Assembly (NCBI GenBank): GCA_032622095.1
Contig: CP136063.1
Span: forward strand, 278,251,426-278,315,425
Reading direction: 5' to 3'
DNA length: 64,000 bases
Source of the DNA: Siphonodentalium dalli
Lineage: Eukaryota; Mollusca; Scaphopoda; Gadilida; Siphonodentaliidae
Position 1 is the first letter of the stretch, and each line of letters opens with the position of its first letter. Made by a program: the position numbers and the translations under genes. This document shows, in pieces, positions 12,301-24,300 of the stretch. The notes under the pieces were generated by a model, which did not search any database, was not told the DNA's origin, and was given only the letters and a program-made list of their open reading frames with translations.

Positions 12301-15300
12301 GAATGGTCACGTATTGGGCGACCAAACACACACATTGCTGGAGACAGCTTCGTGTCTCTGTCGGGAGTGTTCCTGTATTGGAGCATGGCGCGTTGGACTG
12401 AGTCGGTCGTGAGGTCACCATTTACGGTAGTATTGTCAGTAATTAAGCGGTCATGGTTTTTACTCCTACTCTGCGCGACAATTGCTGTGCGGATACGCGA
12501 CAGAGGAGAGCCTATGGTGTACGCCCCAGTCTTTCATGAACTGCCTTGTTGTTGCTGAAGTGAACTCTGGTCCGCCATCGGATGACAATTCATCCGGAAT
12601 TCCGAAAGTTACGAATACGCGCCGCAAACAAGTAATGAGACCAGATGCACCAGAAGTCGACATTTCCACAATTGGCCAGTTGGAATATCGATCGACCACA
12701 ACCAGATAATTACGCCCCTTGTAGTGGAAGAAATATGCGCAGACACATTGAAATGGGTAGTCTGGTGATGTCAGCGGTGTTGGTGGTGCCATTGGTTGTG
12801 ATGGGCTCATTCGATTGCAGTGATTACATGTGGCTCTGACAGCTGATATTGCTGGAGTGATACCTGGCCAGAATACTGAAGATTCAGCTATAGAAGTCGT
12901 TGACGTGACCCCTTGGTGTGCGGCATGTAGTGCAGCTATAACTTCCTGTCTAAGGGACGGTGTATAATTACACGATCCTTGTAGAGTAGTACCCCATCAA
13001 CAGTGTAGAGGTCTTCACGAAACTGGAAGTAATCACGCAATGGAGCAGGAAATTCAGGCCTAGAGTCTGGGATGCCAGCTTCGATCAGTCCAATCAGTTT
13101 GTGCATGTCGTTGTCACTGGCTGTCGCGGTACGTATCCTGTCCCAAGTCACCGATTTGATCGCAAGCGAGTCAATATCTGACACAGCGGCTGACACGATA
13201 CATTCCTCTAGGTTGTTGACATTTCTGGTTGGCGAGCGGATTCCAGCGAGGAAAGATGAAGGCAGCACAACATTAACTGCATCGGTGTCGCCAGTGTCAT
13301 CTGGCAGTCGCAATTTAATGGGGTCGCCAGTGGGATGTCGAGACAATGCATCAGCGGCATGGTGTTTAATTCCTTGAATGTGAACCATTCGAAATCGATA
13401 TCGGAGAGTCTTCTCTTTTAAGATTCGAAGCCGTGTGTTGGAGATGTCTTCTAAGGATCGATCACCGAATATTTTAAGCAGGGGTTTGTGGTCCACCGCA
13501 ACGATAAGATCCTTGCACCCTAGTACGAAGTATCTGGCTTTGTCGAGTGCATCGGCGACTGCTAGGGCTTCACCCTCGACTGGTGCGTATCTTGATTCAG
13601 CTGCGTGTGTGAACCTACTGCCGATAAGCGTGATTTTCCACACAGTAGGGCAGCAGAAGGGCTCTGAGTTCGGACAATTACAGTGCTTCTGAAGCATCCA
13701 GAAGCCAATGCCATCCTTCGACCAATCTGTAGCCAGGCATGTTGGTCTGTTCTTGTCGAAGATCTTGACACCATGTTCTATTTCGCGGACGATCATCGTT
13801 TTCGATTCCTCGCATAAGTTGTCGATGTCTTCGTCCCATCTGAATGGTGTTCCTGGTTTCAGAAATTGACGGAATGGTAACATCTTCTCAGTCATGCTGA
13901 ATGCATATGATACCTGGTTGACTAGGCCGAACCACGAGCGGATGTATGTGATGTTTTTGGGTGCCGGTGTAACAGTTTATCCCCCCCCTGGGTATCTTCC
14001 CCCCGGGGGGAAGATACCCCGGGGTATCTTCCCCCCCGCCCTGGGTATCTTCCCCCCCCACTCATATATTTTTTTTCCCTCACTTATTTTATATTATTAT
14101 GGTAAGAAATGCCGAGAAAACTATTAAAAAAATATATATATATTTTGAAGTTTAACTTAACCCCTCACACAATAGCATAAACATGTCAAAATATTACCTT
14201 ACGATTTTATCGTTTATTTTGCTTTATATTGTCATGGCGAGAAATTAACTTTATATGAGAACAATTTAATAGAGTAAGAATTTGGGGTGGGGGAAATATC
14301 CAGGCCTGAGTATCTCCCCCCTCCCCCCCCCCCCCACCCACCCAGCGGCTATATATGACAAAAATTAAACGTATGATTTTATTGCTTAATTTGATTTATA
14401 TAGTTATGAAATGGCGAGAAATTAACTTTATATGAGCAGAATTTGGGGTGGGGGGGGAGATACCCAGGCCTGAGTATCTTCCCCCCTCCCACCCAGCACC
14501 TACATATGACAAAAATTAAACGTATGATTTTATTGCTTAATTTGCTTTATATAGTTATGAAATGGCGAGATAAACTTATATATATATTTTTTTTAATTCT
14601 GCTGCTGGGTGAGGGGGGGGGGGTGGGGGTACTCAGCCCTCTCCCCCACACCAAATTCCTACTCTATCAACTTTGTCATAAAAAGTTCATTTCTGACCAT
14701 ATCATGACTATTTAAAGCAATAAAATCATACGTTTAATTTTTGTCATATGTAGCTGCTGGGTGGGGGGGGGGGGAGATACTCAGGCATGGGTATCCCCCA
14801 CACCCCAAATTCTTACTCAATAAAATTATTCTCACATAAAGTTAATTTCTCGCCATTTCATGACTATATATAAAGCAAATTAAGCAATAAAATCATGTTT
14901 AATTTTTGTCATATGTAGGTGCTGGGTGGGGGGGGGGGAAATACTCAGGCCTGGGTATCTTCCCCCCCACCCCAAATTCTTACTCTATCAAATTTTGCTC
15001 ATATAAAGTTAATTTCTCGCCATTTCATGACTATATAAAGCAAATTAAGCAATAAAATCATATGTTTAATTTTTGTCATATGTAGGTGCTGGGTGGGGGG
15101 AAGATACTCAGGCCTGGGTATCTTCCCCCCCACCCCAAATTCTTACTCTATCAAATTGTTCTCACATAAAGTTAATTTCTCGCCATTTCATGACTATATA
15201 AAGCAAATTAAGCAATAAAATCATATGTTTAATTTTTGTCATATATGTAGGTGCTGGGTGGGGGGGGGTGAAGATGCTCAGGCCTGGGTATCTTCCCCCC

Positions 15301-18300
15301 CCACCCCAAATTCTTACTCTATCAAATTGTTCTCATATAAAGTTAATTTCTCGCCATTTCATGACTATATAAAGCAAATTAAACGATAGAATCATAAGGT
15401 AATATTTTGACATATTTATGCTATTATTGGGTTAAGTTAAACTTCAAAATAACCACAATTTTTTTTTTTTAATAGTTTTCTCGGCATTTCTTACCATAAT
15501 AATATAAAATAAGTGAGGGAAAAAAAATGTACGAGTGTGGGCGGGGAAGATACCCAGGGTGGGGGGAAGATACCCCGGGGTATGTTCCCCCCCGGGGGGA
15601 AGATACCCAGGGGGGGGAAGTTATCGTGTTACACCGGGAAGTCCAGGATCGAACGCAGATACTTCATGGAGGGTAGAACATTGTCAGATGTTATCTCAAA
15701 GCCTGCAAATTCCACAACATCTCGCCCAAACTCAAATTTTTCAGCATTTAGGATGATGCCGTGTCTACTACACATGTCAAGCCATTCTGCTGCTTGGAAG
15801 AAGCTCTCTTCGATTGAATCAGACCAGAGCAATACATCGTCGATGCACTTTGTTTTGTTTGGAAAGTCTGACACTATCTCATCATAACGTCTGGTGTAGC
15901 CGTCACCGGAAGCGATATAGCCTTGAGGTGCAGTCTTGTAACGGTATCTTCCCCATGGTGTAATGAAAGTAGTCAGGTGACGGTCTGATTCATGGATTGG
16001 AATACTGTGGTATTCGTTCCAGGCTTCGAATACTGTCTTCTTTTTACGTGGGATCGATCTCGCTTGGTGGAATGGTGATGGTTTGTGGTGCGTTTCTCGT
16101 GTAGCATGTGCATTAAGTGGTTGAAAGTCCACAGTGCGGCGTGGCATCCCATTCTTCTTAGCGCAAATAACCATTCTGTGGCACCATGTGACCGGTTCGC
16201 CCACAGGGACTGGTTCCAGTACTCCTAGCCTTACGTCCTGGTCAAGTCCTGATTTGACTTGATCTCGCCAGTGAAGTGGAACAGGAATAGGCGTGTGGTA
16301 AGCAACCGGTGTTGCATTCGAGTTTACCATTAACCGCATAGGTGGTCCATCCATTCGAGGCAGAGGTTGGTGTTCACAGTTGTTGAACGTGCTAGATTTG
16401 TAGTGATTCAGGAGGTAGTTGTGCAACTTCTGCCTGTTTTCTTCAGTGGCAGGAAACGGGAGTTTGGTTGGTGGCGGTGGTGGTAGCTGACGTCGTGGGC
16501 AGTCACATGACGCTGATGTCCCGTTCATGTTCATAACGTCGGTGTACCCATTTGCATGATTATTCACGGCGTTGGCAGTAGTTGACAGGTTGTGTGTTTC
16601 GCCTACCATGGGAAAGGTGGTAGGAATGATACCAAGGTCGATGCATGCCTCCCTGCTGAGAAATAGTTTGTCAGAAGACTCCGTCACATAAGTCATTTGT
16701 CTAGTTTCGACATATTGTCCTTGTCCATTAACACCCGACAGTCGAAGTACGGTTGCGCCGATGATCCTGATACCTTTACTGTTGGCTGCGTGCATCTTCA
16801 TAGTGACAGGAATTAGGTCGGATTGTTGCAGCCCAAGGCGATGAATGACTCTAATGCCAGCTAGGCAACTCTGGCATCCTGTGTCTGCCATTGCCGACAA
16901 AAGAGCTGTCTTGGGTCGGAAGGTGGTTGTGAATCCTAGTGCCACGTAGTCTGATGGTAGGACTTTTGCTTTGAGTTCAACGAATGGCTGAGGCTTCGAC
17001 CTTTTCCTGAACCAAGCGTCCGAAAGTGTGTCGTAAACGTGATGTTCAATGGCGATGGTCTTGTCGTTTTTTCTGTCCTGAGAATCACTCGCGGAACATG
17101 ACGTATTGAACACTGCACCATCACATTCAACCTTGCTAGAAGCAGCGGGTTTTTGCACTTTCGGCTGGTCCAGCTTGTGATCCCGATCCTGAGAATTACT
17201 CGCGGAACATAACGTATCGAAGACTGCACCATCACATTCAACCATGCTGGAAGCAGCGGGTTTTTGCACTTTCGGCTTGTCTTTGCTGCGGCAGACACAT
17301 TCCATGTTGTGATCCCGAACGCGGGCCAGAGAGTTTTTGCCGTGTCCTCGTTTTCCACAGTATGAACATGGGTCACTTTTGTCCTTCATGTCAGACTGTT
17401 TGTTGTGTTTGTACGAGCTACGAGCGGCTTCCACTGCATGGGAATCCAGGAGGCGAGAAGCTGAGCGTTTACCTGCTTCTTTGGCTTCAACAAACTGAAA
17501 GACCTCCTCCAGAGTCATATCTTGGTTTTTGTCACCGAGAAGGTCGAGTTGGATCTCCGGGTCAGCGAGTCCACGCGAAAGAACATCACGGAGTATTTCT
17601 TCCGTGTAGTTGACTTCATGTGCACATCCTGGGCAGTCCATTAGGAATTTGCACACACTGGCTTGTCCGCGAAGTCGTGCACCGAAACTACGAATTGATT
17701 CGTCTCGGTCTTGTCGCATGTTATGCAGCGTCACACGAGCAACCATGGTGTTTTCTTTTCGGACAGCTAGTCTTTTGATGGCGGCGAGGACTTCATTTTC
17801 AGTTTTATTTGTCAGGCTGCCGCCAGCTGATCTTGTTAGGTCCTTTCTGAGTGGGTCGTCGCAACATTCTAACAACTGCACAACTTTGTCCTGACCGGTA
17901 ATTTTGGTGGCTTCGACATATTCTGTCCAGCGTGCTGTGAAGTATGTCCATTCTTCGCTGGTACCTGCTGCAGATATTGTAGGCCTTTTCACTTTCTCCA
18001 CTTTAGCGATGGCAGCGGATACTGGCACATGCGTTGTACTGTGGGCTGTGATTAGAGCAGCTACTATTACAGCATCAGGGTCCTCTGTTATGTATGCGCA
18101 GCCGGCAATTGGACACTGTACTGCAGGCATGGTAGCGTAGTTGTTGGCGAGTCGGTGTTATCGGAGTTGTAGAAACGATTCTGTGGTCATAAATAAGAAC
18201 GATGTCTATTTGTTTATTAAACTGTATTGTTGCTAGATCATGAATATCAGTCTCAAACAATGACCACATTTATCTGGAATGAAATGAACAGTATATTAGT

Positions 18301-21300
18301 TAAACATATGATAATCCTGTAAACCCAGCAGGCGACACATTCTTGTCTGCTATATAATTTACCTCAAGTTAGATGTGGTAGTCACACATTTGCTTTTTAG
18401 TATGATAGCCTCTTCGTGACGGCAGATCTGACAACTTATCAGGCCAAACCTTGATATTCTATAACCAACGCCAATGGATATAACATTAGTCTATAATTTC
18501 ACGAATAAACTTTAGTAATTATATTTTTACTTGGCCGAATCATGCTGAAACGTAATTTCTGTCACTTCTAACAATCATGATTCCAGAAAGGAAATACTGA
18601 GACCGCTGACCTGATAAAACAGAATGGAAGAAGAGCACATGCGTATGTATGTGATGTCACAATACCCAAGGATGTGAGGGCAGTGGCGCAGAAAATCAAG
18701 CTGGAGGTCGGAGAAGTGACGATTCTAATAAACAACGCTGGGGTCCTGAATGGGGCTCCACTACTCGAGTTGCGGAACGAGGATATCAGACGGACGTTCG
18801 AGGTCAACACACTCGCTCATTTCTGGGTAAGTATTTTTTTTGTTTATTGGGAGTTTTGGGACTGGGCCCAGGGAGGATTTGAGAGGGGCGGAACCCCTCT
18901 CCTACAACCCACTTAGGAATGATTTGATGAGTTATGAAATGGTATGAACATTTTACATAACAGTGGTGAGAAAAAAAGATCTAGACTTATGATTTGTTTT
19001 TTGGTTTCTTTTTCTTTCGCTGATGCTGTGTTTCTTCTGTTGTGGTTTGAGAATGTTGTTGTTGTTGTTGCTGTTGTTGTTGTCGTCTCAGGTTGTTAGC
19101 CTCGACCGTTGCCATCAATCTGTGGGCTTCTGCCTGAGTCTCCAGCGCACTCTTGATGACCTGATTGACCTCTTCGGTGGTATGGGTGGAGCTGGTGCTG
19201 TTGTTAAGTAACATAATGGAGCATATTTATATAGCGCTCGCTTAGCCAAGGCTCTAAGCGCTGTACCAATCACATGTGTTCACGTCTAGGTATATATACG
19301 ACGAAGCGAACGCCATACAAGTGACATTACTCAAGAGTAACCACTTGTCCCGTGTACAAGTCGCCTTATATGACCAAGCCACTGTTTTTTTTCTTTTAAT
19401 AATTTTTATTGAGGTCTCCATATATAACATCTCGAGTATACATGAACAAATAAATTATATAATCAGATAAATCAGTGATGTGTCAATTTGTTTATATAGT
19501 CCAAGGTGAGTTTATATCTCTCTTTGTTAAATAGTATTTGTGGGGGTAGAATCTAAAAATGTTATTTTATGTCTGGGTTTGTCTCATTTGGGGGATGCCT
19601 GGGATCACAATAATTTGGCAAAAGTAGTAGGGGACCACCGGAGAGACCTCAAAACCCCCATCCTAGCCCACACACCACCGGTTCACAGAAATCTTGTAAA
19701 CCGATTGCGTGATATCATAGGAGGGAGGTAAGAAATTACATTGAGTGGCTTCCAGACACCTTTCCATGCACCTACGCTGTGATATATGATGTAGAATTCA
19801 GTTACTATATTTGCTCTATAAATTACCATTTAGGGTTTAACTTTTGAAGCATAAGCGCCTTTTTAAAATCTACAAAAATAGAGTGTTGCTCCAATATGAA
19901 TATCACGCATTTTTGAGGATTCTTTCTCTGAAATTATCTAGATGAGATATTACATTCTTTATAATAAAACATATGCTTATGATTGTCAGCATATTTACTT
20001 GGATGAAATTATTTTCCTTTCCCTTAAAACCTTGGCTGTCCAGATGAGGCTGAGCTCCAATTGGTTTACAGTTTAAAAAGTTTTATGATCTACTGACAAA
20101 GTCTGGTCGCGCGCGTTGACTTGAGAAACTTAACTCTTAGTCTGAAATCAGCGTTCAAACACAGAAATAGAAATGTATTGACAAAATACAATTTATTAAT
20201 GCTATTGAAATTTCACGCTATATTGCCACGGTGTTGCAGCAGTTGTTGTTAGACATCTTATACCTTCTTCTTCTTTTGTGTATAATATATTACACAATAA
20301 TGCACATCTCGTCAGTAACACGCGAACTCATGTCTTAGAGATTAAATTACAGCATAGCGTGTGGAAACTCAATGGAAACTCATTTACCGCTGTGCTTACA
20401 GCGCTACAAGCTATAGCCGGACATTGTAACCACTGGACAATCGAACTTGTAGTGTATATTGTAATATGATGTATAATTGTTATAGAGGGTAATTTGGTGA
20501 AAAACTCTTGAATTGAAATCATTATATGCCAAATGAAAATACAAAATTGGTCTCAATGAATAATCATTATTTCGAAATCAGCACTTGTATCAGAACCGGT
20601 ACTATATTTAGATTTCTCATTCAATGGATTATCGAAACATCTTATACAATAATAATAAGATTTAATTTTCATATGCACCTAATATTCATCAACAATCATG
20701 TAGAAATGACAGGCAATGATGGTTATTTTAAATACACATTCACCAGTTACCAAAGTATACCATTAAAACATGCAGGCCTACGGTTATATCACCGACAACC
20801 ATCCTGTTAGCCATCTTTGATCTACTGCACGTTGCGTTTCTAACATTCTGCTGCACAACAAATAAAAGCCACATGCCACCCATATAAAAATCCCCCTTGG
20901 TGCCACCATGGTAAAACACCACGGTAAACCATGGTAAAAAAAACGAGATATTTTGGCCACCCATCGTGGTGTCACCATGGTGGTTTACCATGGTGGTTTT
21001 ACCGTGGTGGTAATACCGTGGTGGTTTACCGAGGTGTTAACATGGTGGTAAACCACCGTGGTAAACCACCTTGGTAAACCACCATGGTGACACCACTATG
21101 GGTGGCCAAAATATCTCGGTTTTCTTTTACCATGGTTTACCATGGTGGTATACTTTGGTTTACCATGGTGTTACCATGATGGTGTACTGTGGTTTACCGT
21201 GGTGTTACTATGGTTTACCGTGGTGTTACCATGGTCGTATACTGTGGTTTACCGTGGTGTTACCATGATGGTATACTGAGGTTTACCGTGGTGTTACCAT

Positions 21301-24300
21301 GATGGTATACTGTGGTTTACAGTGGTGTTACCATGATGGTATACTGTGGTTTACCGTGGTGTTACCATGGTTCACAGCGGTGTTACCATGGTGATATACT
21401 GTGGTATATCGTGGTGTTACCATGATGGTATACTGTGGTTTACCGTGGTGTTACCATGGTGGTATACTTTGGTTTACCGTGGTGTTACCATGATGGTATA
21501 CTGTGGTTTACCGTGGTGTTACCATTGTTCACCGCGGTGTTACCATGGTGGTATACTGTGGTATATCGTGATGTTACCATGATGGTATACTGTGGTTTAC
21601 CGTGGTGTTACCATGGTGGTATACTTTGGTTTACCGTGGTGTTACCATGATGGTATACTGTGGTTTACTGTGGTGTTACCATGGTGGTATACTGTGGTTT
21701 ACCATGATGCTATACTTTGGTTTAACGTGGTGGATTACACTTGTTAACCATGGTAATTTACTGCAATTTACTGCAATATTGCTACATGTTACCATTTCAT
21801 GAGATTCCATCCACAGCCATGTAAATTATTAAATGTTCTGTTGTTCGATCTGCACACCGGAGCTTTTAACGCTCTCCGCTATACACCCCACCCACATATT
21901 AAGCTCATGTTGAGAATGCATGAGTACGATGGCTAACGTTCTGAAATGCATATCAACTGAATTTTAATCAAGAAAAGTTACTATCGGCTCATCGGGGGTA
22001 ATGTCGATGGTTGTGATCGATATGAAAATGATTTTTCTTTCAGATGATACCGGATTGCATCGATAACAACCATCGGCATTACTCCCAGTGAGCCGAGTAA
22101 CTTTTATTTATCAAAATTCAGTTGCTATGCATTTCAGAAAATTCAGCCATCATGCTCCTTCTCTACTGTATGAGGTTTAGCGTATGGTGTGGGTTGGTGT
22201 ATAGCGGAGCGCGTTACAAGCTCCTGGGGATCAGCATGTTCGTGTTAAATGTAATGAACAATTAAAGATCATTGATAACAGATCTTAGGCTTATTAGAGC
22301 AAAGTTGTTAACATTGCGAGTATACACCTTGAGAATGGCAGCAACAATTAGCATTATTATTTATTTGAAAAAACCTGTGTTCTCAGGGAGTTTCGTCGTC
22401 ACTGAAATTGTCTCTATTGTTTTCAGGACCGAGAAACTCCGTCACGTGACCGCTAATTTCGTCACCAAAATGTCCGAGTAAAACACAATGTCGTCTACTA
22501 TATGCTTGTCTTTCAGAACTGCGGAGTGGCGCAGAGGACAGTTTGTAGTTTTTGACGTGTATTGCTTATTGCTTAAATTTATAAAATATTCAAGTGTTTG
22601 ACTGATACCTAAACAAAAATATATGTATTTGGACAATACTCGGATGTGAGCATAATTGTTTTGTGTTTGGGCATCAGTCAAACACCTGAATATTTTATAA
22701 GTTTATACAATTATCCATACACGTCAAAATATATAAATATATCAAAGATATCATTTTTCTCGCGAGGCGAATCAGATCAAATGGAAGCACAAGTGTACAC
22801 AGTGCGGTCGGTCGGTTAATAGATTGATTTTTTTTATTTAAAACCAATAAAATGACATAGCTGTAGCACGTTACTAAAAGCTTGTGATGGATTCAGTATT
22901 ACTAGTAATGTGTGTCCCAGAATTAGATCCGTATCTCCGAGATTATCCGTCATTTCATAAATATATCTCAACAATATCACAGCGTCAAAAGAATAGCAGA
23001 CTCCGTAACTGGGCGATATGTCATGCGGCATGGTTCTCAAATCACGTTGCGATGAAAATTGAAGAATAGCTGTAGTACGTTACTAAAATCTTGTGATGGA
23101 TTCAGTGATAATGTGTGTCCCAGGATTGGATCCGTATCTCCGAGATTATCCGTCATAAATATATCTCAACAAATTTCAATATCACAGCATCACCGGCGTT
23201 CCGATCAAAATAATAGCAGACTCCGTAACTGGGCGATATGTCATGGCGACATGGTTCTCAAATCATGTTTCGATGAAAATTGAAGAATATGATCCATCGT
23301 TCTTTTTACATGTACTTGTGTGTTGTACTAGTAGCCAACAAACTTGTGACTTATGAGTCACAAACTTGTGACTCATGAGTCATGCATGACTGATCTGTGA
23401 CGTCATAATTCCGACTAATTCTACATAATTGTATGTCTCGTAAGCAAAGTCACCAGTGGTTGACTCTTGTCAGTCTTGTGAGTTAATTGGACGGTTTATA
23501 ATTTTGTGAAGTATCTGTCTTTTGAAATTCTCAACATTGTCGTGCATGTCAACACTGGTCAAGTGTAATCCCACTAGCAGTAGCCAGGTAGCACTGAACT
23601 AATTGACTCAGCCTGTTTTCGGAGGTTATAACATCTTGTCCCTTTCATATACAAACATAATCCAGACAGTGCTAACAATATTCCAGGTTATTAAGAAGCA
23701 AGTTAGGTCCAATTATTTGCTAAAACGATCTAAAACAAGAAAAGTTTACTCGAACAACAAAACGCACATGGGTCGTAAACCGGAAGCACAATTTCGTACT
23801 ATAAACCTCGTACCATAATGCCTTATTTAAGTTGTTTTTCTTTGGTGTGTTTTTTGCTTGCGTTCTCTCTCCCTCTTTATCTCCCTCTTTCTCTCTCTAT
23901 CTCTCTGAGGGTGGCCATGAGAAAGATTGGATAGTTGGGTATAGTAGTGATAATTATTTATTTCTTTGATAACAAGAATAAAAACATAAGAACATTAACA
24001 TGAACTTGAATGAATATGAAAAATTACGATGACTAAATGTGACGAACGGAGTGACGGAATGAATATGATGCATGAATATGACGAACGAATATGACGGAAT
24101 GAATATGATGAATGAATATGACTCTATTGCATGTAAGGATATACGCACCGCCAATAAACACTGTTAAAATATATTTCGGCCAGTTTGACCGAAGTTGAAT
24201 TTTACAAAAAGTGAGCATATTATATTATCACTATTGAAACAGGTATTCCACGAAGTACCAGACCAGATATGGACTCCAGGAGGACAATGCGAGCCCATGT

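Larger units (their letters stand above)
11407..18321 (-). mobile_element. Gypsy-type LTR retrotransposon (element C), minus strand, with a nested insertion
   Basis: Two 132-bp LTRs (11407-11538 and 18190-18321) differ at three positions by my alignment. They are flanked by the direct repeat AACCC (11402-11406 and 18322-18326). Read on the minus strand, the order is gag, protease, RT, RNase H and integrase, as in Gypsy. A purine-rich AAAGACTCAAGGGTAGA precedes the 3' LTR. The LTRs do not follow TG...CA (minus-strand ends TACAGG...ATTTA), which is unusual. Pol is split by a 1,666-bp element (13968-15633), and the integrase has several indels. Confidence 0.9.

Noticed and set aside
14005-15600. 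Frames in the G-run element (for example 15513-15887) suggesting a protein with GGKIPRG repeats
   Set aside because: These translate the GGGGAAGATACCC palindromes and then run antisense through the pol of element C.
21071-21802. Several overlapping frames with [14 protein letters not shown]-type repeats
   Set aside because: Translations of the ACCATGGT/GTGGTTTACC array in different frames; not protein-coding.
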